NCBI RefSeq assembly: GCF_018729455.1 | Contig: NZ_JAHHZF010000004.1 | Location: 248,001-312,000, forward strand | From: Prosthecodimorpha staleyi | Lineage (GTDB): Bacteria > Pseudomonadota > Alphaproteobacteria > Rhizobiales > Ancalomicrobiaceae | Length of the DNA: 64,000 bases | Direction: 5' to 3' | In this document: one piece after another, positions 17,776 to 26,958 of the stretch | Layout: each line of letters starts with the position of its first letter | Numbering within the stretch: position 1 is the first letter of the stretch | Made by a program: the position numbers and the translations under genes | The notes under the pieces: generated by a model | The model's database searches: none | Told to the model about the DNA's origin: nothing | The model's input: the letters and a program-made list of their open reading frames with translations, nothing else

Positions 17776-17813
17776 GGATCTGCTCCGGTTTGGGTTTCGG
17801 TCGAAGGCCCCGG

Positions 17814-18686
17814 TCAGGACTCCTCCCTGCGGAGAACCAGGACGGCGGCGGCGATCACGACGGCGGCGCCGAGCAGGACGGCCGGGGATGGCGTGACGGC
17901 GAACCAGGTCACATCGATCGCCAGCGCCCAGACGATGCCGGTGTAGCGGGTCGGCGCGATGGCGGCGACGCTGGCGTGGTGCAGGGCGAGCGTGGTCAGA
18001 TATTGCAGGATCCCGCAGGCAATGCCGGTGGCGACCAGGGCGGCGACCTGCCAGGGCGTCGGCGTCACCCATCCGACCGCGAGCAGCGGCAGCGCGGCGG
18101 CCCCGGAAATCGCCATGGTCCAGAACAGGATCGCGATCGACGGATCGGTGGCCGTCATCCGGCGCAGCTGCAGCATCGAGATGGCGCTGGCCAGCGTCCC
18201 CGCGACCGCACAAAGGGCGCCGACATTGAGGCTCTCGCCGCTCGGACCGACCATCAGCAGCACACCCGCGAGGCCCATCAGAACCGCCGTCCATTGCGCC
18301 GCCGAGACCCGCTCGCCGAGAAACGGCGCCGACAGGGCGACCACGATCAGCGGCTGGGCGAAGGAGATCGCCGTCGCGTCGGTGATCGGCATCAGCTTGT
18401 AGGCGAAGAAATAGCCGTAGAGGGTCAGGAAGAAGAGCAGGGCCTGGACCACCTGCGGCCCGAACCGGGACGGCTTCAGCACGCGCAGTCCGCCCATCGT
18501 GCCGGCCATCATGACGATCGGTATCAGGGCCGCGAAATTGCGGAACACGATGATCTGGGTGATCGAGACCTGGGTCGAGAGTTCCTTGATGGCGGCATTG
18601 ACGATCGAGAACAGACCGATGCCGACCAGCATGAGCATGACGCCCGTGCGCTCGTTGCGCGGGGAAGGAACGGCAAGATCGGTCAT
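17814..18686 (-). CDS. EamA/DMT-family transporter
   Basis: A 290-residue EamA membrane protein, two repeats of about five helices. The start MTDLAVPSPRNERTG is chosen because it gives the normal length; the upstream extension to 18767 contains the operator-like box and is unlikely to be translated. It is cotranscribed with the isochorismatase-like gene, repeating the hydrolase-plus-exporter arrangement found at 10.7-13.5 kb. Confidence 0.86.
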   Translation of the reverse strand: MTDLAVPSPRNERTGVMLMLVGIGLFSIVNAAIKELSTQVSITQIIVFRNFAALIPIVMMAGTMGGLRVLKPSRFGPQVVQALLFFLTLYGYFFAYKLMPITDATAISFAQPLIVVALSAPFLGERVSAAQWTAVLMGLAGVLLMVGPSGESLNVGALCAVAGTLASAISMLQLRRMTATDPSIAILFWTMAISGAAALPLLAVGWVTPTPWQVAALVATGIACGILQYLTTLALHHASVAAIAPTRYTGIVWALAIDVTWFAVTPSPAVLLGAAVVIAAAVLVLRREES

Positions 18687-18756
18687 CCGGAACAGCCTTC
18701 GGGCCGAAAGCGGCCAGCCGCCAAACGACGGCAACGGCGAGGCTATCATTCCCAGG

Positions 18757-18768
18757 GCTGGATACAAT
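18757..18768. promoter_or_regulatory. Putative GntR operator box (GCTG-GATA-CAAT)
   Basis: GCTGGATACAAT matches the consensus box at 10 of 12 positions including the whole GGATACAAT core. It is 71 bases upstream of the leftward EamA start. Confidence 0.55.
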
Positions 18769-19026
18769 AACTCGACCTGCGAGAAGTTTGTGCATCAACG
18801 GTACCCGACGGACGCGGCAGTGTCGCCCCGGCGGAAGGACGGAATTACGGGGCTTGCAGCCGGCCGCTTGCCGGTTTCACCCAGATGCAGCCGGGATTCG
18901 GACCGGTTGCCGTGTGAAAGATGCCGGTCTCCACGGCAGACGGGCGACGCCGATCGCCATGATCGGGGCCGGCCGGGCACCCAAGGTGGCGTCATCGTGA
19001 TCAGGCGATGATCGTCCCATGATCAT

Positions 19027-19038
19027 TATGGATACAAT
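19027..19038. promoter_or_regulatory. Putative GntR operator box (TATG-GATA-CAAT)
   Basis: TATGGATACAAT keeps the GGATACAAT core and matches 10 of 12 consensus positions. It is about 140 bases upstream of the sigma-54-like element of ABC operon 2. Confidence 0.55.
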
Positions 19039-19177
19039 TACCTTGGATGCGGGTCGTTCGGGCAAGGCCGCGGAGCGGCCGGGCCCATTCAAAGGCCGGT
19101 CGATTCGCGCAGGTTCCCGGCCTTCCGCGGGACGGATCGCGGGATGCGCGGCCCGGGCCTGATTGCATCCCATCGTC

Positions 19178-19193
19178 TGGCATGACGATTGCT
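19178..19193 (+). promoter_or_regulatory. Sigma-54 (RpoN) -24/-12 promoter
   Basis: TGGCATGACGATTGCT has GG and GC ten bases apart and differs from the RpoN consensus only by T for C at one position. It is identical over 16 bases to the element at 27824-27839. It is about 105 bases before the first gene of ABC operon 2. Confidence 0.72.
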
Positions 19194-19297
19194 GGATCCG
19201 ATTGCGACCGGCACGCCGATCGCGGCCAGGGCCGGTCGATCTTCCGCGGCAGAGCCCGGCCCGGTCCTGCCGGTCCGCCTTCGCAAGGACAGTGCCG

Positions 19298-20242
19298 ATG
19301 CTCGTCTATGCCCTGGTCCGCATCCTCTATACGATCCCGATCCTGCTCGGCGTCTCGCTGATCGCCTTCGGACTGATCCATCTGGTGCCCGGCAACCCGC
19401 TCGATCTGCTTCTGCCGCCCGAAGCGCCGAAGGAACTGGTCGATCAGATCAAGGCCAAGTACGGCTTCGACCAGCCGCTCTACATCCAGTATTTCACCTG
19501 GCTCGGCCGCGTGGCTGTCGGCGATCTCGGCAATTCGGTGTTCACCGGCGAACCGGTGCGCGAACAGCTGATCAGCGCCCTGTCGAACACGCTCGTGCTG
19601 GCCGTTCCGGCCGCCGTTCTGGGTTTCGCGCTCGGCATCTTCCTGGGCGCCGTGGCCGGATTCAACCGCGACACCTGGATCGACAAGCTGGCTTCGGCGA
19701 TCGCCATCACGGGCGTGAGCATGCCGCACTATTGGGGCGCGATCGTCTCGGTCATCCTGTTCTCGGTCATTCTCAACTGGCTCCCGGCGACCGGCATGGG
19801 GCCGTCCGGCGGGCTGCCGCAGAGCTGGGAAGACGTGACCCACATGATCCTGCCGGTCGTGACCCTGTCGCTGATCCCCATGGGGGTGATCAGCCGGCTG
19901 GTCCGGGCGACCGTGCTGGAAATCAACGGGCAGGAATTCACCGCGGCCCTGCGCGGCAAGGGCCTGCGCCGCAAGCGGATCATCTTTCACGTCCTGAAGA
20001 ATGCGGCGCCGCCCGCGATGGCGCTGATGGGCCTTCAGTTCGGCTATCTGCTCGGCGGTTCGATCCTGGTCGAGACCGTCTACAACTGGCCGGGATCGGG
20101 GCAGTTGATGAACCTCGCCATCTTCCGGCGCGATATCCCGGTCCTGCAGGCGACCGTGGTGGTCCTGTCCTTCTTCTTCGTCCTCATCAACCTGTCGGTC
20201 GACGTGCTCCAGGCGGCGATCGACCCGCGCATCCGCCGCTGA
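19298..20242 (+). CDS. ABC transporter permease, DppB type
   Basis: A 314-residue DppB/OppB-class permease with six predicted helices, first MLVYALVRILYTIPILLGVS. The segments HLVPGNPLDLLLPPEAP and GGSILVETVYNWPGSG closely follow the paralogue at 6574-7530. ATG 19298 with AAGGA upstream is chosen over an earlier ATG at 19163, which lies within the promoter. It is the first gene of ABC operon 2; unlike ABC operon 1, no binding-protein gene precedes it. Confidence 0.93.
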   Translation: MLVYALVRILYTIPILLGVSLIAFGLIHLVPGNPLDLLLPPEAPKELVDQIKAKYGFDQPLYIQYFTWLGRVAVGDLGNSVFTGEPVREQLISALSNTLVLAVPAAVLGFALGIFLGAVAGFNRDTWIDKLASAIAITGVSMPHYWGAIVSVILFSVILNWLPATGMGPSGGLPQSWEDVTHMILPVVTLSLIPMGVISRLVRATVLEINGQEFTAALRGKGLRRKRIIFHVLKNAAPPAMALMGLQFGYLLGGSILVETVYNWPGSGQLMNLAIFRRDIPVLQATVVVLSFFFVLINLSVDVLQAAIDPRIRR

Positions 20243-20256
20243 ACCGGGAGGCCCCG

Positions 20257-21153
20257 ATGTCGATCACAGCCGCCGCTCCGGCGATATCGATCCCCGCCCC
20301 GGTCGCCGGCAAGGGCTACTGGCGCCTGGTCGGCGAGCGCCTGGCCCGCGACAAGGTCACGCTCGTCGTCGCCGCGATCCTGCTGGCGGTGATCCTCGTC
20401 GCCATCTTCGCCCCGCTGATCACCGCCCACGACCCCTATGTCGGCCGCGTCGCCAACCGCCTCAAGCCGATCGGCACGCCCAACCACTGGCTCGGCACCG
20501 ACGAGGTCGGCCGCGATCTCTGGACCCGGCTCGCCTACGGATCGCGGCTGACGCTGCTGACCGGCGTCACGCCGGTCGTCGTCGCGACGCTGATCGGCGC
20601 GACGCTCGGCATCGTTGCCGGCATCGGCGGCCGGGTCGTCAACACGCTGGTGATGCGGACGATGGACGTGTTCTACGCCTTCCCGTCCGTCCTGCTCGCC
20701 ATCGCCATCTGCGGCGTGCTCGGGTCGGGCGTGCGCAACATGATCCTGTCGCTGACCATCGTCTTCATTCCGCCGGTCGTGCGGGTCAGCGAAAGCGTCA
20801 CCACCCAGGTCCGCAGCCTGGATTTCGTCGAAGCGGCCCGGGCGACCGGCGCCAGCCTCGCCATGGTGATCCGCCATCAGGTCATCGCCAACGTGCTCTC
20901 GCCGATCCTGGTCTATGCGACCAGCCTGGTCTCGCTCTCGATCATCCTGGCGGCCGGGCTGTCCTTCCTCGGCCTCGGCGTCGCGCCGCCCAATGCCGAA
21001 TGGGGTTCGATGCTCAATGCCCTGCGCCAGTCGATCTACGTCAATCCGGTCAATGCCGCGCTGCCCGGCCTGGTCATCCTGATCACCTCGATGGCGTTCA
21101 ACCTGATGAGCGACGGGCTTCGGTCCGCCATGGATGTCCGGCTGCCGCGCTGA
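20257..21153 (+). CDS. ABC transporter permease, DppC type
   Basis: A 298-residue DppC-class permease with the motif WLGTDEVGRDLWTRLAYG and EAA loop VEAARATGASLAMVIRHQVI. It forms the channel with the upstream DppB-type protein. Residues around GRVANRLKPIGTPNHWLGTDE parallel the paralogue at 7544-8446. ATG 20257 has GGGAGG 6 bases upstream. Confidence 0.93.
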   Translation: MSITAAAPAISIPAPVAGKGYWRLVGERLARDKVTLVVAAILLAVILVAIFAPLITAHDPYVGRVANRLKPIGTPNHWLGTDEVGRDLWTRLAYGSRLTLLTGVTPVVVATLIGATLGIVAGIGGRVVNTLVMRTMDVFYAFPSVLLAIAICGVLGSGVRNMILSLTIVFIPPVVRVSESVTTQVRSLDFVEAARATGASLAMVIRHQVIANVLSPILVYATSLVSLSIILAAGLSFLGLGVAPPNAEWGSMLNALRQSIYVNPVNAALPGLVILITSMAFNLMSDGLRSAMDVRLPR

Positions 21154-21164
21154 GGAGGCGAAGC

Positions 21165-22262
21165 ATGAACCCGTCTGCCGAATTGCCGTCCGCGAAAAGC
21201 CCGGCGGCCGAACCGCGCGACCGCGGCGGGCCGGCCCAGCCGCTGCTGATCGTCGAGGGGCTGCGCAAGCATTTCCCGCTGAAGGGCCTGCCGTTCACCC
21301 GCCGCCCGGTGGTCCAGGCCGTCGACGGCGTTTCCTTCGCGGTGAAGAAGGGCGAGACTCTCGGCATCGTCGGGGAATCCGGTTGCGGCAAGTCGACCAC
21401 GGCGCGGCTGCTGATGCACCTGATCGAGCCCGATTCCGGCACGATCGTCTTCGACGGCGATCCGGTCGGCGGGCTGCGCGGCATTTCGGTGCGCGATCTG
21501 CGCCGGCAGATGCAGATGGTGTTCCAGGACAGCTATTCCTCGCTCAATCCGCGCGCGCAGATCGCCGACATCATCGCCTTCGGCCAGATCGCCCACGGCC
21601 GCGACGCGACCGAGGCGCGCGAGCGGGCACACGACCTGCTCGCCCGCGTCGGTCTCGCCCCGCATCTCTTCGCAAGGCGCTATCCGCACGAACTGTCCGG
21701 CGGCCAGCGTCAGCGCGTCAACATCGCGCGCGCGCTCGCCATGGACCCGCGTCTCGTGCTGCTCGACGAGGCGGTGTCGGCGCTCGACAAGTCGGTCGAG
21801 GCGCAGGTGCTCAACCTGCTCCAGGACCTGAAGCAGGACCTGAACCTCACCTACATCTTCATCAGCCACGATCTCAACGTCGTGCGCTACATGTCCGACC
21901 GCGTCGTCGTGATGTATCTCGGCCGGATCGTGGAAATCGGCGAGGTCGAGGCGCTCTACCGACAGCCCCGCCATCCCTATACGCGCGCACTGCTCTCGGC
22001 CGTGCCGACGCTCGACCCGCGCCGGCGCACGGAGGCGCCGCCGCTGACCGGCGATCCGCCGAATCCGATCAACCCGCCCTCGGGCTGCCGCTTCCGGACC
22101 CGCTGTCCTTTCGCCGAAGGCGTCTGTGCCGACAGGACGCCGATCCTGGCGGCCATCGGCGACGGCGTCGACCATGCCGTCGCCTGCCATATGGACACGG
22201 CCGGTTCCGGCCACAGCAAGGCGCCGCCGGTGCCCGTTTCCACCCTGGAGGCCGCCGAATGA
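21165..22262 (+). CDS. ABC transporter ATP-binding protein, OppF/DppF type
   Basis: A 365-residue ATPase with Walker A GESGCGKST, signature LSGGQRQR, Walker B LVLLDEA and the C-terminal peptide-transporter domain (NPINPPSGCRFRTRCPFAEGVC). The N-terminal PRDRGGPAQPLLI is nearly the same as in the paralogue at 8461-9627, showing recent duplication. ATG 21165 is preceded by GAGGAGG. Its stop overlaps the next start (ATGA). Confidence 0.93.
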   Translation: MNPSAELPSAKSPAAEPRDRGGPAQPLLIVEGLRKHFPLKGLPFTRRPVVQAVDGVSFAVKKGETLGIVGESGCGKSTTARLLMHLIEPDSGTIVFDGDPVGGLRGISVRDLRRQMQMVFQDSYSSLNPRAQIADIIAFGQIAHGRDATEARERAHDLLARVGLAPHLFARRYPHELSGGQRQRVNIARALAMDPRLVLLDEAVSALDKSVEAQVLNLLQDLKQDLNLTYIFISHDLNVVRYMSDRVVVMYLGRIVEIGEVEALYRQPRHPYTRALLSAVPTLDPRRRTEAPPLTGDPPNPINPPSGCRFRTRCPFAEGVCADRTPILAAIGDGVDHAVACHMDTAGSGHSKAPPVPVSTLEAAE

Positions 22263-23320
22263 ATGTTCACGCCCATTTCGTCGCCCAACTCCACGCTGCC
22301 CGGCCGATCGCTGATCCGGCCGCCTCCGATGCCCTGGTCGATGTCGAGGACATGACGGTGACCTTCCGGTCGCGCGAGCGAGTCGTGCACGCGGTCAACG
22401 GCGTTTCCTTCTCTCTGCGGCGCGGCGAGGTGCTCGGCATCCTGGGCGAATCCGGGTCCGGCAAGTCCGTCACGCTGCGCGCGCTGATGCGGCTGCTGCC
22501 CGACCACGCCCAGGTCGGCGGCAAGGTCATGGTGGCCGGCCACGACGTCGCGCGGCTCGACGAGAGCCGGCTCGAAGACGTGCGCGGTCGCGCGATCTCG
22601 ATGATCTTCCAGGAGCCGATGACGGCGCTCGATCCGGTCTTCACCATCGGCGAGCAGATCGCCGAGACGGTCCGCCGGCACGAGGGCTGCGACCGGCGCA
22701 CGGCCGAAGCCCGGGCCCTGGACCTGCTCGACATGGTGCAGATTCCGAGCGCCAAGCGCCGGCTCAAGGCCTATCCGCACGAGATGTCCGGCGGCATGCG
22801 CCAGCGCGCCATGATCGCGCTCGCGCTGTCGTGCCGGCCGAGCGTGCTGCTGGCCGACGAGCCAACCACCGCCCTCGACGTGACGGTCCAAATCCAGGTG
22901 TTGCTCCTGCTGCGCAAACTGCAGAAGGAACTCGGCATGGCGGTGATCTTCGTCACCCATGATGTCGGCGCGGCGATCGAGGTCTCTGACCGGCTCGCCG
23001 TCATGTATGCCGGCCGCTTCGTCGAGACCGGCACGGCCATCGACATGATCGAGACGCCGCGCCATCCCTACACCAACGGCCTGCTCGACTCGATGCTGTC
23101 CGGCGACAAGCGCGGCCAGCGACTGGAAACCATCCCGGGCGCGCCGCCGAGCCTCGGCCAGGCGCCGTCCGGCTGCTCCTTCGCGCCGCGCTGCCGCTTC
23201 GCCGCGACCTCCTGCACGCTCGCCCTGCCGGAACCGACCGCCTTCTCGCCGACCCACACGGCCCGCTGCTTCCGCATGGACACCAAGGCCGAACGCTTCG
23301 CCATGCTGGCGGACGCCTGA
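22259..23320 (+). CDS. ABC transporter ATP-binding protein, OppD/DppD type
   Basis: A 353-residue ATPase: Walker A GESGSGKS, signature MSGGMRQR, Walker [12 protein letters not shown], and C-terminal domain [18 protein letters not shown]. The start overlaps the previous stop by 4 bases, indicating translational coupling. It ends ABC operon 2; a hairpin follows at 23381. The paralogue is at 9643-10701. Confidence 0.93.
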   Translation: MNVHAHFVAQLHAARPIADPAASDALVDVEDMTVTFRSRERVVHAVNGVSFSLRRGEVLGILGESGSGKSVTLRALMRLLPDHAQVGGKVMVAGHDVARLDESRLEDVRGRAISMIFQEPMTALDPVFTIGEQIAETVRRHEGCDRRTAEARALDLLDMVQIPSAKRRLKAYPHEMSGGMRQRAMIALALSCRPSVLLADEPTTALDVTVQIQVLLLLRKLQKELGMAVIFVTHDVGAAIEVSDRLAVMYAGRFVETGTAIDMIETPRHPYTNGLLDSMLSGDKRGQRLETIPGAPPSLGQAPSGCSFAPRCRFAATSCTLALPEPTAFSPTHTARCFRMDTKAERFAMLADA

Positions 23321-23380
23321 GCGGCCCGGATCGCCGGATCGACCGAGAGCCTGCGGCGGACAGTACCGCCGTAGAACAGC

Positions 23381-23410
23381 GGCCCGCGGCGGGTGTCCCC
23401 GTCGCGGGCC
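23381..23410. terminator. Bidirectional terminator-like stem-loop between convergent operons
   Basis: Perfect 8-bp arms (GGCCCGCG / CGCGGGCC) enclose a GC-rich 14-base loop that can pair further. It is in the 146-base gap between the ABC operon 2 stop and the converging amidase stop. No T-run follows. Confidence 0.45.
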
Positions 23411-23466
23411 GTCGCAGTTCAGCGGTCTCGGCAAGGTCCGGCCGGGGCTCCCGGCCGGAGGCACCG

Positions 23467-24870
23467 TCAGGCCGCGAGCGCCATGGCCGGCCGGCGGCTC
23501 TTCCAGGGCGTGGCCTTCTCGTAGGCGTCGCCGAGGCCGAACAGGACCGGCTCGGCGAAGGCCTTGCCGACAAGCTGCATCGACAGCGGCAGGCCGGTCG
23601 ATGAGAAGCCCATCGCGACGCACAGCGCCGGCAGACCGGTGACGTTGAACGGCATGGTCAGCGAAGGCGTGCGGAAGAACAGGTATTTCGGCACGCCGTC
23701 GATCGGCTGGGCCGGGAAGGGCGAACCCACCGTCATCAGCACGTCGACCGTCTTCATCACTTCGGCCACCCTGGCGGCGAGTTCGCGCCGCTTGTAGCCC
23801 GCCGCCACATAGTCGGCCGCCGTGAAGAAGGCCCCCATGGTGATGCGGTCGCGACCGAATTCGCCATAGAGCTCGGGGCTCGCCTTCAGGGTCTTCTCGT
23901 GGATCGCGAAGGCCTCGGACGCCATGATGGTGACGCCGACGGCGGCGAAGTCGGCGAGCGGCGGCAGGGTCACATCGACCACCTCGCAGCCGAGCCCGGT
24001 CAGGACCTTGATTGCCTCCTCGAGGGCGGCCAGCACTTCAGGCGTCGCCGGATTGTCCGTCTCGTGGAAGTGCCGAATGACGCCGATGCGCAGCCCCTGC
24101 ACCGGCTTGCCGATCTCGGCCGCATAGTCGGGGATCGGCACCTGCGCGCTGGCCGGATCGCCCGGATCGTGGCCGGCCAGCGCCTGCATCATCAGTGCGC
24201 AGTCTTCCGAGGTCCAGCACATCGGCCCGGCATGGTCGAGCGACTGCGACAGCGGCAGGATGCCCTTGCGCGACAGGAGCCCGTAGGTCGGCTTGATGCC
24301 GGAGAGGCCGCACAGGGCTGAGGGGCCGCGGATCGAGCCGCCGGTATCGGTTCCCATGGCGCACAGAACCAGCCCGGCCGCCACGGCCGCGCCGGAGCCG
24401 GAAGACGATCCGCCGGTGGTGTGGTCCGGATTCCAGGGATTGCGCGCCGGCGGGGTCAGGATGTCGAAGGACGGACCGCCGATGGCGAATTCGAAGGTGC
24501 CGAGCTTGCCGGTAATGACCGAGCCGGCCTGTCGCAGCTTGGTCACCGTGGTGGCGTCCTGGTCCGGAACGCGGGTCGCGAGCAGGCGGGAATGGCCTGT
24601 CGTGCGGGTCCCGGCGGTGTCGTAGATGTCCTTGAGGCCGATCGGGATGCCGTGCAGCGGTCCCTTCCAGCCGCCGGCGGCGATCTCGGCCTCGGCCGCA
24701 CGGGCGGCCGCGAGAGCGAGATCCTCGGTCAGTTCGACATAGGCGCAGAGCACGTTGTCGAGGCGTTTGGTCTTGGCAATGCAGGCCTGGGTCAGTTCGA
24801 CCGGCGAGAGCTTGCGCGCCTTGATCAGCTGGGCGGCCTCGGCGATGGTCAGGAAAGTCGGGTCGCTCAT
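23467..24870 (-). CDS. GatA/AtzE-type amidase
   Basis: A 467-residue amidase-signature enzyme. The triad is visible: Lys80 (GLKDIY), GGSSSGSG at 153-160, and Ser179 in GTDTGGSIR. It hydrolyses a carboxamide in the cytoplasm; the substrate is unknown. It begins 3 bases after a 62-residue AtzG-like gene and is the last gene of a four-gene leftward operon (small partner, amidase, small partner, amidase). It resembles the amidase at 25167-26585 throughout. Confidence 0.92.
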   Translation of the reverse strand: MSDPTFLTIAEAAQLIKARKLSPVELTQACIAKTKRLDNVLCAYVELTEDLALAAARAAEAEIAAGGWKGPLHGIPIGLKDIYDTAGTRTTGHSRLLATRVPDQDATTVTKLRQAGSVITGKLGTFEFAIGGPSFDILTPPARNPWNPDHTTGGSSSGSGAAVAAGLVLCAMGTDTGGSIRGPSALCGLSGIKPTYGLLSRKGILPLSQSLDHAGPMCWTSEDCALMMQALAGHDPGDPASAQVPIPDYAAEIGKPVQGLRIGVIRHFHETDNPATPEVLAALEEAIKVLTGLGCEVVDVTLPPLADFAAVGVTIMASEAFAIHEKTLKASPELYGEFGRDRITMGAFFTAADYVAAGYKRRELAARVAEVMKTVDVLMTVGSPFPAQPIDGVPKYLFFRTPSLTMPFNVTGLPALCVAMGFSSTGLPLSMQLVGKAFAEPVLFGLGDAYEKATPWKSRRPAMALAA

Positions 24871-24873
24871 GGC

Positions 24874-25062
24874 TCAGAAGGCTCCGGGGCTGAAGATCGA
24901 GGCCGGCTCGGCGTCGTAGCCGCGCGGATTTCGCAGGCGCGCGCGGATCTCCCGGACGAGCGGATAGAGCGCGTAGAACTCCTCGAACCGTTCGGGCGAG
25001 AGCGAGAGGCCGCGATCGGCGACGATCGCCGCGAAGGCTTCCTTGGTGATGGGGTCCGGCAT
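24874..25062 (-). CDS. AtzG-like/DUF4089-type small amidase partner
   Basis: A 62-residue protein starting MPDPITKEAFAAIVADRG and ending with YDAEPASIFSPGAF, which carries the EPA-x-x-F-x-P end seen in AtzG/DUF4089 proteins. The longer open frame to 25170 overlaps the neighbouring amidase and has no ribosome site. Position directly before the amidase at 23467-24870 suggests a stabilising subunit for it. Confidence 0.7.
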   Translation of the reverse strand: MPDPITKEAFAAIVADRGLSLSPERFEEFYALYPLVREIRARLRNPRGYDAEPASIFSPGAF

Positions 25063-25166
25063 GGCGGAACTCCTGCGGGTTGGACTTTGGGCGGACAGTG
25101 CGGCGCCGGGTGGACCGGCGCCGATTTCCAGTCGCGGGCAGCCTTCGACCGGCCGCGGGGTGCGGC

Positions 25167-26585
25167 TCATTGCGCGGCGGCGGCGTAGGGTTCGGCGAGC
25201 ACCGGACGGCGATCGCGCCAGGCGGTGGCCTTTTCGTAGGCATGGCCGACCTTGAGCACGAGGTCGTCCTGGAACGGCCGGCCGACGATCTGCATGGACA
25301 GCGGCAGGCCGTCGGAGGAGAAGCCGGACGGCGTCGACAGGGCCGGCGAGCCGGTCACGTTGAAGGCGCGGGAGAAGAGCGACTTCCGCTTCGACATGAA
25401 GGCGGCGACCTCGCCGAGCAGCGGCGCCGGATCGGGGGTGGTCGGCGTGACGATCACGTCGACGGTGGTCATCACCGCGGCCAGTTCGCGGATCAGTTCA
25501 CCGCGCAGGCGCAGCGCGTTGACATAGTCGGGCGCGCGGACGAGCGCCCCCATGCTGATGCGCTGGCGGGCGATCGCCCCGTAGAGCTCCGGCGTCTTGG
25601 TCAGATACTGCTCGTGGATCGCGTAGGCCTCGGAGCGCGAGATCAGCGTGCCGGTGTCGTTGTAGGTGCCGAGCGGGGACAGCGTCACCTCGACGATCTC
25701 GGCGCCGAGTCCCCGATAGACCTCCAGCGCCGCCTCGATCGCCGCCTTGGTTTCCGCGCCGCAGTCCACGTCGGTTTCCCAGAAGTGGCGCGGCACGCCG
25801 ATCCGCAGCCCCTTCAGGCTCGGCGACAGGGCGGCGGCAAAATCCGGGATCGGCACGTCGGCACTGCCGGGATCGAGCGGATCGTGCGCGGCGAGCGCCT
25901 GCATCATCAAGGCGCAATCCTCGGAGGTCCAGCACATCGGACCGCCATGGTCGAGACTGAAGGACAGCGGCAGGATCCCGCGCCGGCTGACCAGGCCGTA
26001 GGTCGGCTTCAGGCCGGCGAGGCCGCACCAGGCGGCCGGAAACCGGATCGAACCGCCGGTATCGGTGCCCATTCCGGCCATGGCCAGCCCCGCCGCCACG
26101 GCGGCGCCGGTTCCGGACGAGGAGCCGCCCGGATCGTGCTTCGGATTCCAGGGATTGCGCGCCGGCGGCCAGGGCAGATCGAAGGAGGTGCCGCCGATGG
26201 CGAATTCCCAGGTCGCGGTCTTGCCGAGCAGGACCGTTCCGGCCTCTGCGAGAAGCCGCGTCGTTACCGCATCCTCGGCGGGAACGTGATCCTTGAACAG
26301 CGCGGAATGCGCGGTCGTGGCGATGCCGGCGGTGTTGTAGATGTCCTTCAGCGCGATCGGAATGCCGTGCAGCGGTCCGCGCCAGCGGCCGGCCATGATC
26401 TCCGCTTCCGCGGTGCGGGCATCCGCCATGGCCTTGTCGGCGGTCACCAGGATGTAGGCGTTGAGACCGGCATCGTAGCGCTCGATCCGCTCCAGGAAGG
26501 CCCTGGTCAGTTCGACGGGCGAGAGCTTGCGTGCCGCGATCAGCCTGGAGGCCTCCGCGATGGTCAGAAAGCAAAGGTCGGTCAT
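25167..26585 (-). CDS. GatA/AtzE-type amidase
   Basis: A 472-residue amidase with Lys80 (ALKDIY), GGSSSGTG at 153-160 and Ser179 (GTDTGGSIR). The start MTDLCFLTIAEAS matches that of the paralogue MSDPTFLTIAEAA, which decides it over the longer open frame to 26933. It follows a 58-residue small gene by 8 bases and precedes another small-partner/amidase pair by 104 bases. The three amidases of this block differ most in their C-terminal thirds, where substrate selection usually lies. Confidence 0.92.
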   Translation of the reverse strand: MTDLCFLTIAEASRLIAARKLSPVELTRAFLERIERYDAGLNAYILVTADKAMADARTAEAEIMAGRWRGPLHGIPIALKDIYNTAGIATTAHSALFKDHVPAEDAVTTRLLAEAGTVLLGKTATWEFAIGGTSFDLPWPPARNPWNPKHDPGGSSSGTGAAVAAGLAMAGMGTDTGGSIRFPAAWCGLAGLKPTYGLVSRRGILPLSFSLDHGGPMCWTSEDCALMMQALAAHDPLDPGSADVPIPDFAAALSPSLKGLRIGVPRHFWETDVDCGAETKAAIEAALEVYRGLGAEIVEVTLSPLGTYNDTGTLISRSEAYAIHEQYLTKTPELYGAIARQRISMGALVRAPDYVNALRLRGELIRELAAVMTTVDVIVTPTTPDPAPLLGEVAAFMSKRKSLFSRAFNVTGSPALSTPSGFSSDGLPLSMQIVGRPFQDDLVLKVGHAYEKATAWRDRRPVLAEPYAAAAQ

Positions 26586-26593
26586 GGCGGGCC

Positions 26594-26770
26594 TCACTTC
26601 TTCCAGAGCCGGAGCGCCTGCACGGGCTCGGTGAGATAGGACCAATCGCGGCGGACCGTCGCCGCCGCGGCGGCGAGATCGGCGCCGAGCGCGGTCAGCT
26701 TCTCCACATCGCCGGGCGGCAGCTTCAGCCCGGCAGCCGCAAGCTGCCGGTCGACGGATAGGTCGGCCAT
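26594..26770 (-). CDS. Small AtzG-like amidase partner
   Basis: A 58-residue protein starting MADLSVDRQLAAAG, mainly helical, ending SYLTEPVQALRLWKK. The TEP segment and position 8 bases before an amidase match the other two pairs, but the C-terminal aromatic-x-P end of DUF4089 is less clear, so the family call is weaker. It is the first gene of the leftward operon and is preceded by an operator-like palindrome and a sigma-54-like element. Confidence 0.6.
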   Translation of the reverse strand: MADLSVDRQLAAAGLKLPPGDVEKLTALGADLAAAAATVRRDWSYLTEPVQALRLWKK

Positions 26771-26804
26771 CGGAAGTCTCCTCGATTGAAACAGGCAAAA
26801 TGAC

Positions 26805-26820
26805 GGATTGGATGCAATCC
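26805..26820. promoter_or_regulatory. Operator-like palindrome GGATTG-GATG-CAATCC
   Basis: GGATTGGATGCAATCC has perfect 6-bp arms around four bases and contains ATTG-GATG-CAAT, one base from the consensus box. It lies 35 bases upstream of the leftward small gene, between it and the sigma-54-like element, where a bound protein would block transcription. Confidence 0.6.
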
Positions 26821-26832
26821 GGGCCTGCTCCT

Positions 26833-26848
26833 TGCAAGGCATGCGCCA
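26833..26848 (-). promoter_or_regulatory. Possible sigma-54 promoter of amidase operon
   Basis: On the minus strand TGGCGCATGCCTTGCA has GG-N10-GC spacing and a full TTGCA at -12, but the -24 part (TGGCGCA) departs from TGGCACG at two positions. It is about 65 bases upstream of the first gene of the leftward operon. Confidence 0.4.
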
Positions 26849-26958
26849 TCGAGGCCGCCACGGCATCGGGGTTCTCGGATCCCGGGTGGCGAGCCAGCCG
26901 ATCCCTGCGGGGACGACGGACCGGGATCGGCACGCCGATGCGGAGCGAGGGGGACGGA

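Larger units (their letters stand above)
18687..19297. promoter_or_regulatory. Divergent promoter region, EamA-hydrolase / ABC operon 2
   Basis: A 611-base gap with no gene that I can support. It holds two operator-like boxes (18757-18768 and 19027-19038) and a sigma-54-like promoter (19178-19193), each listed. Confidence 0.7.
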
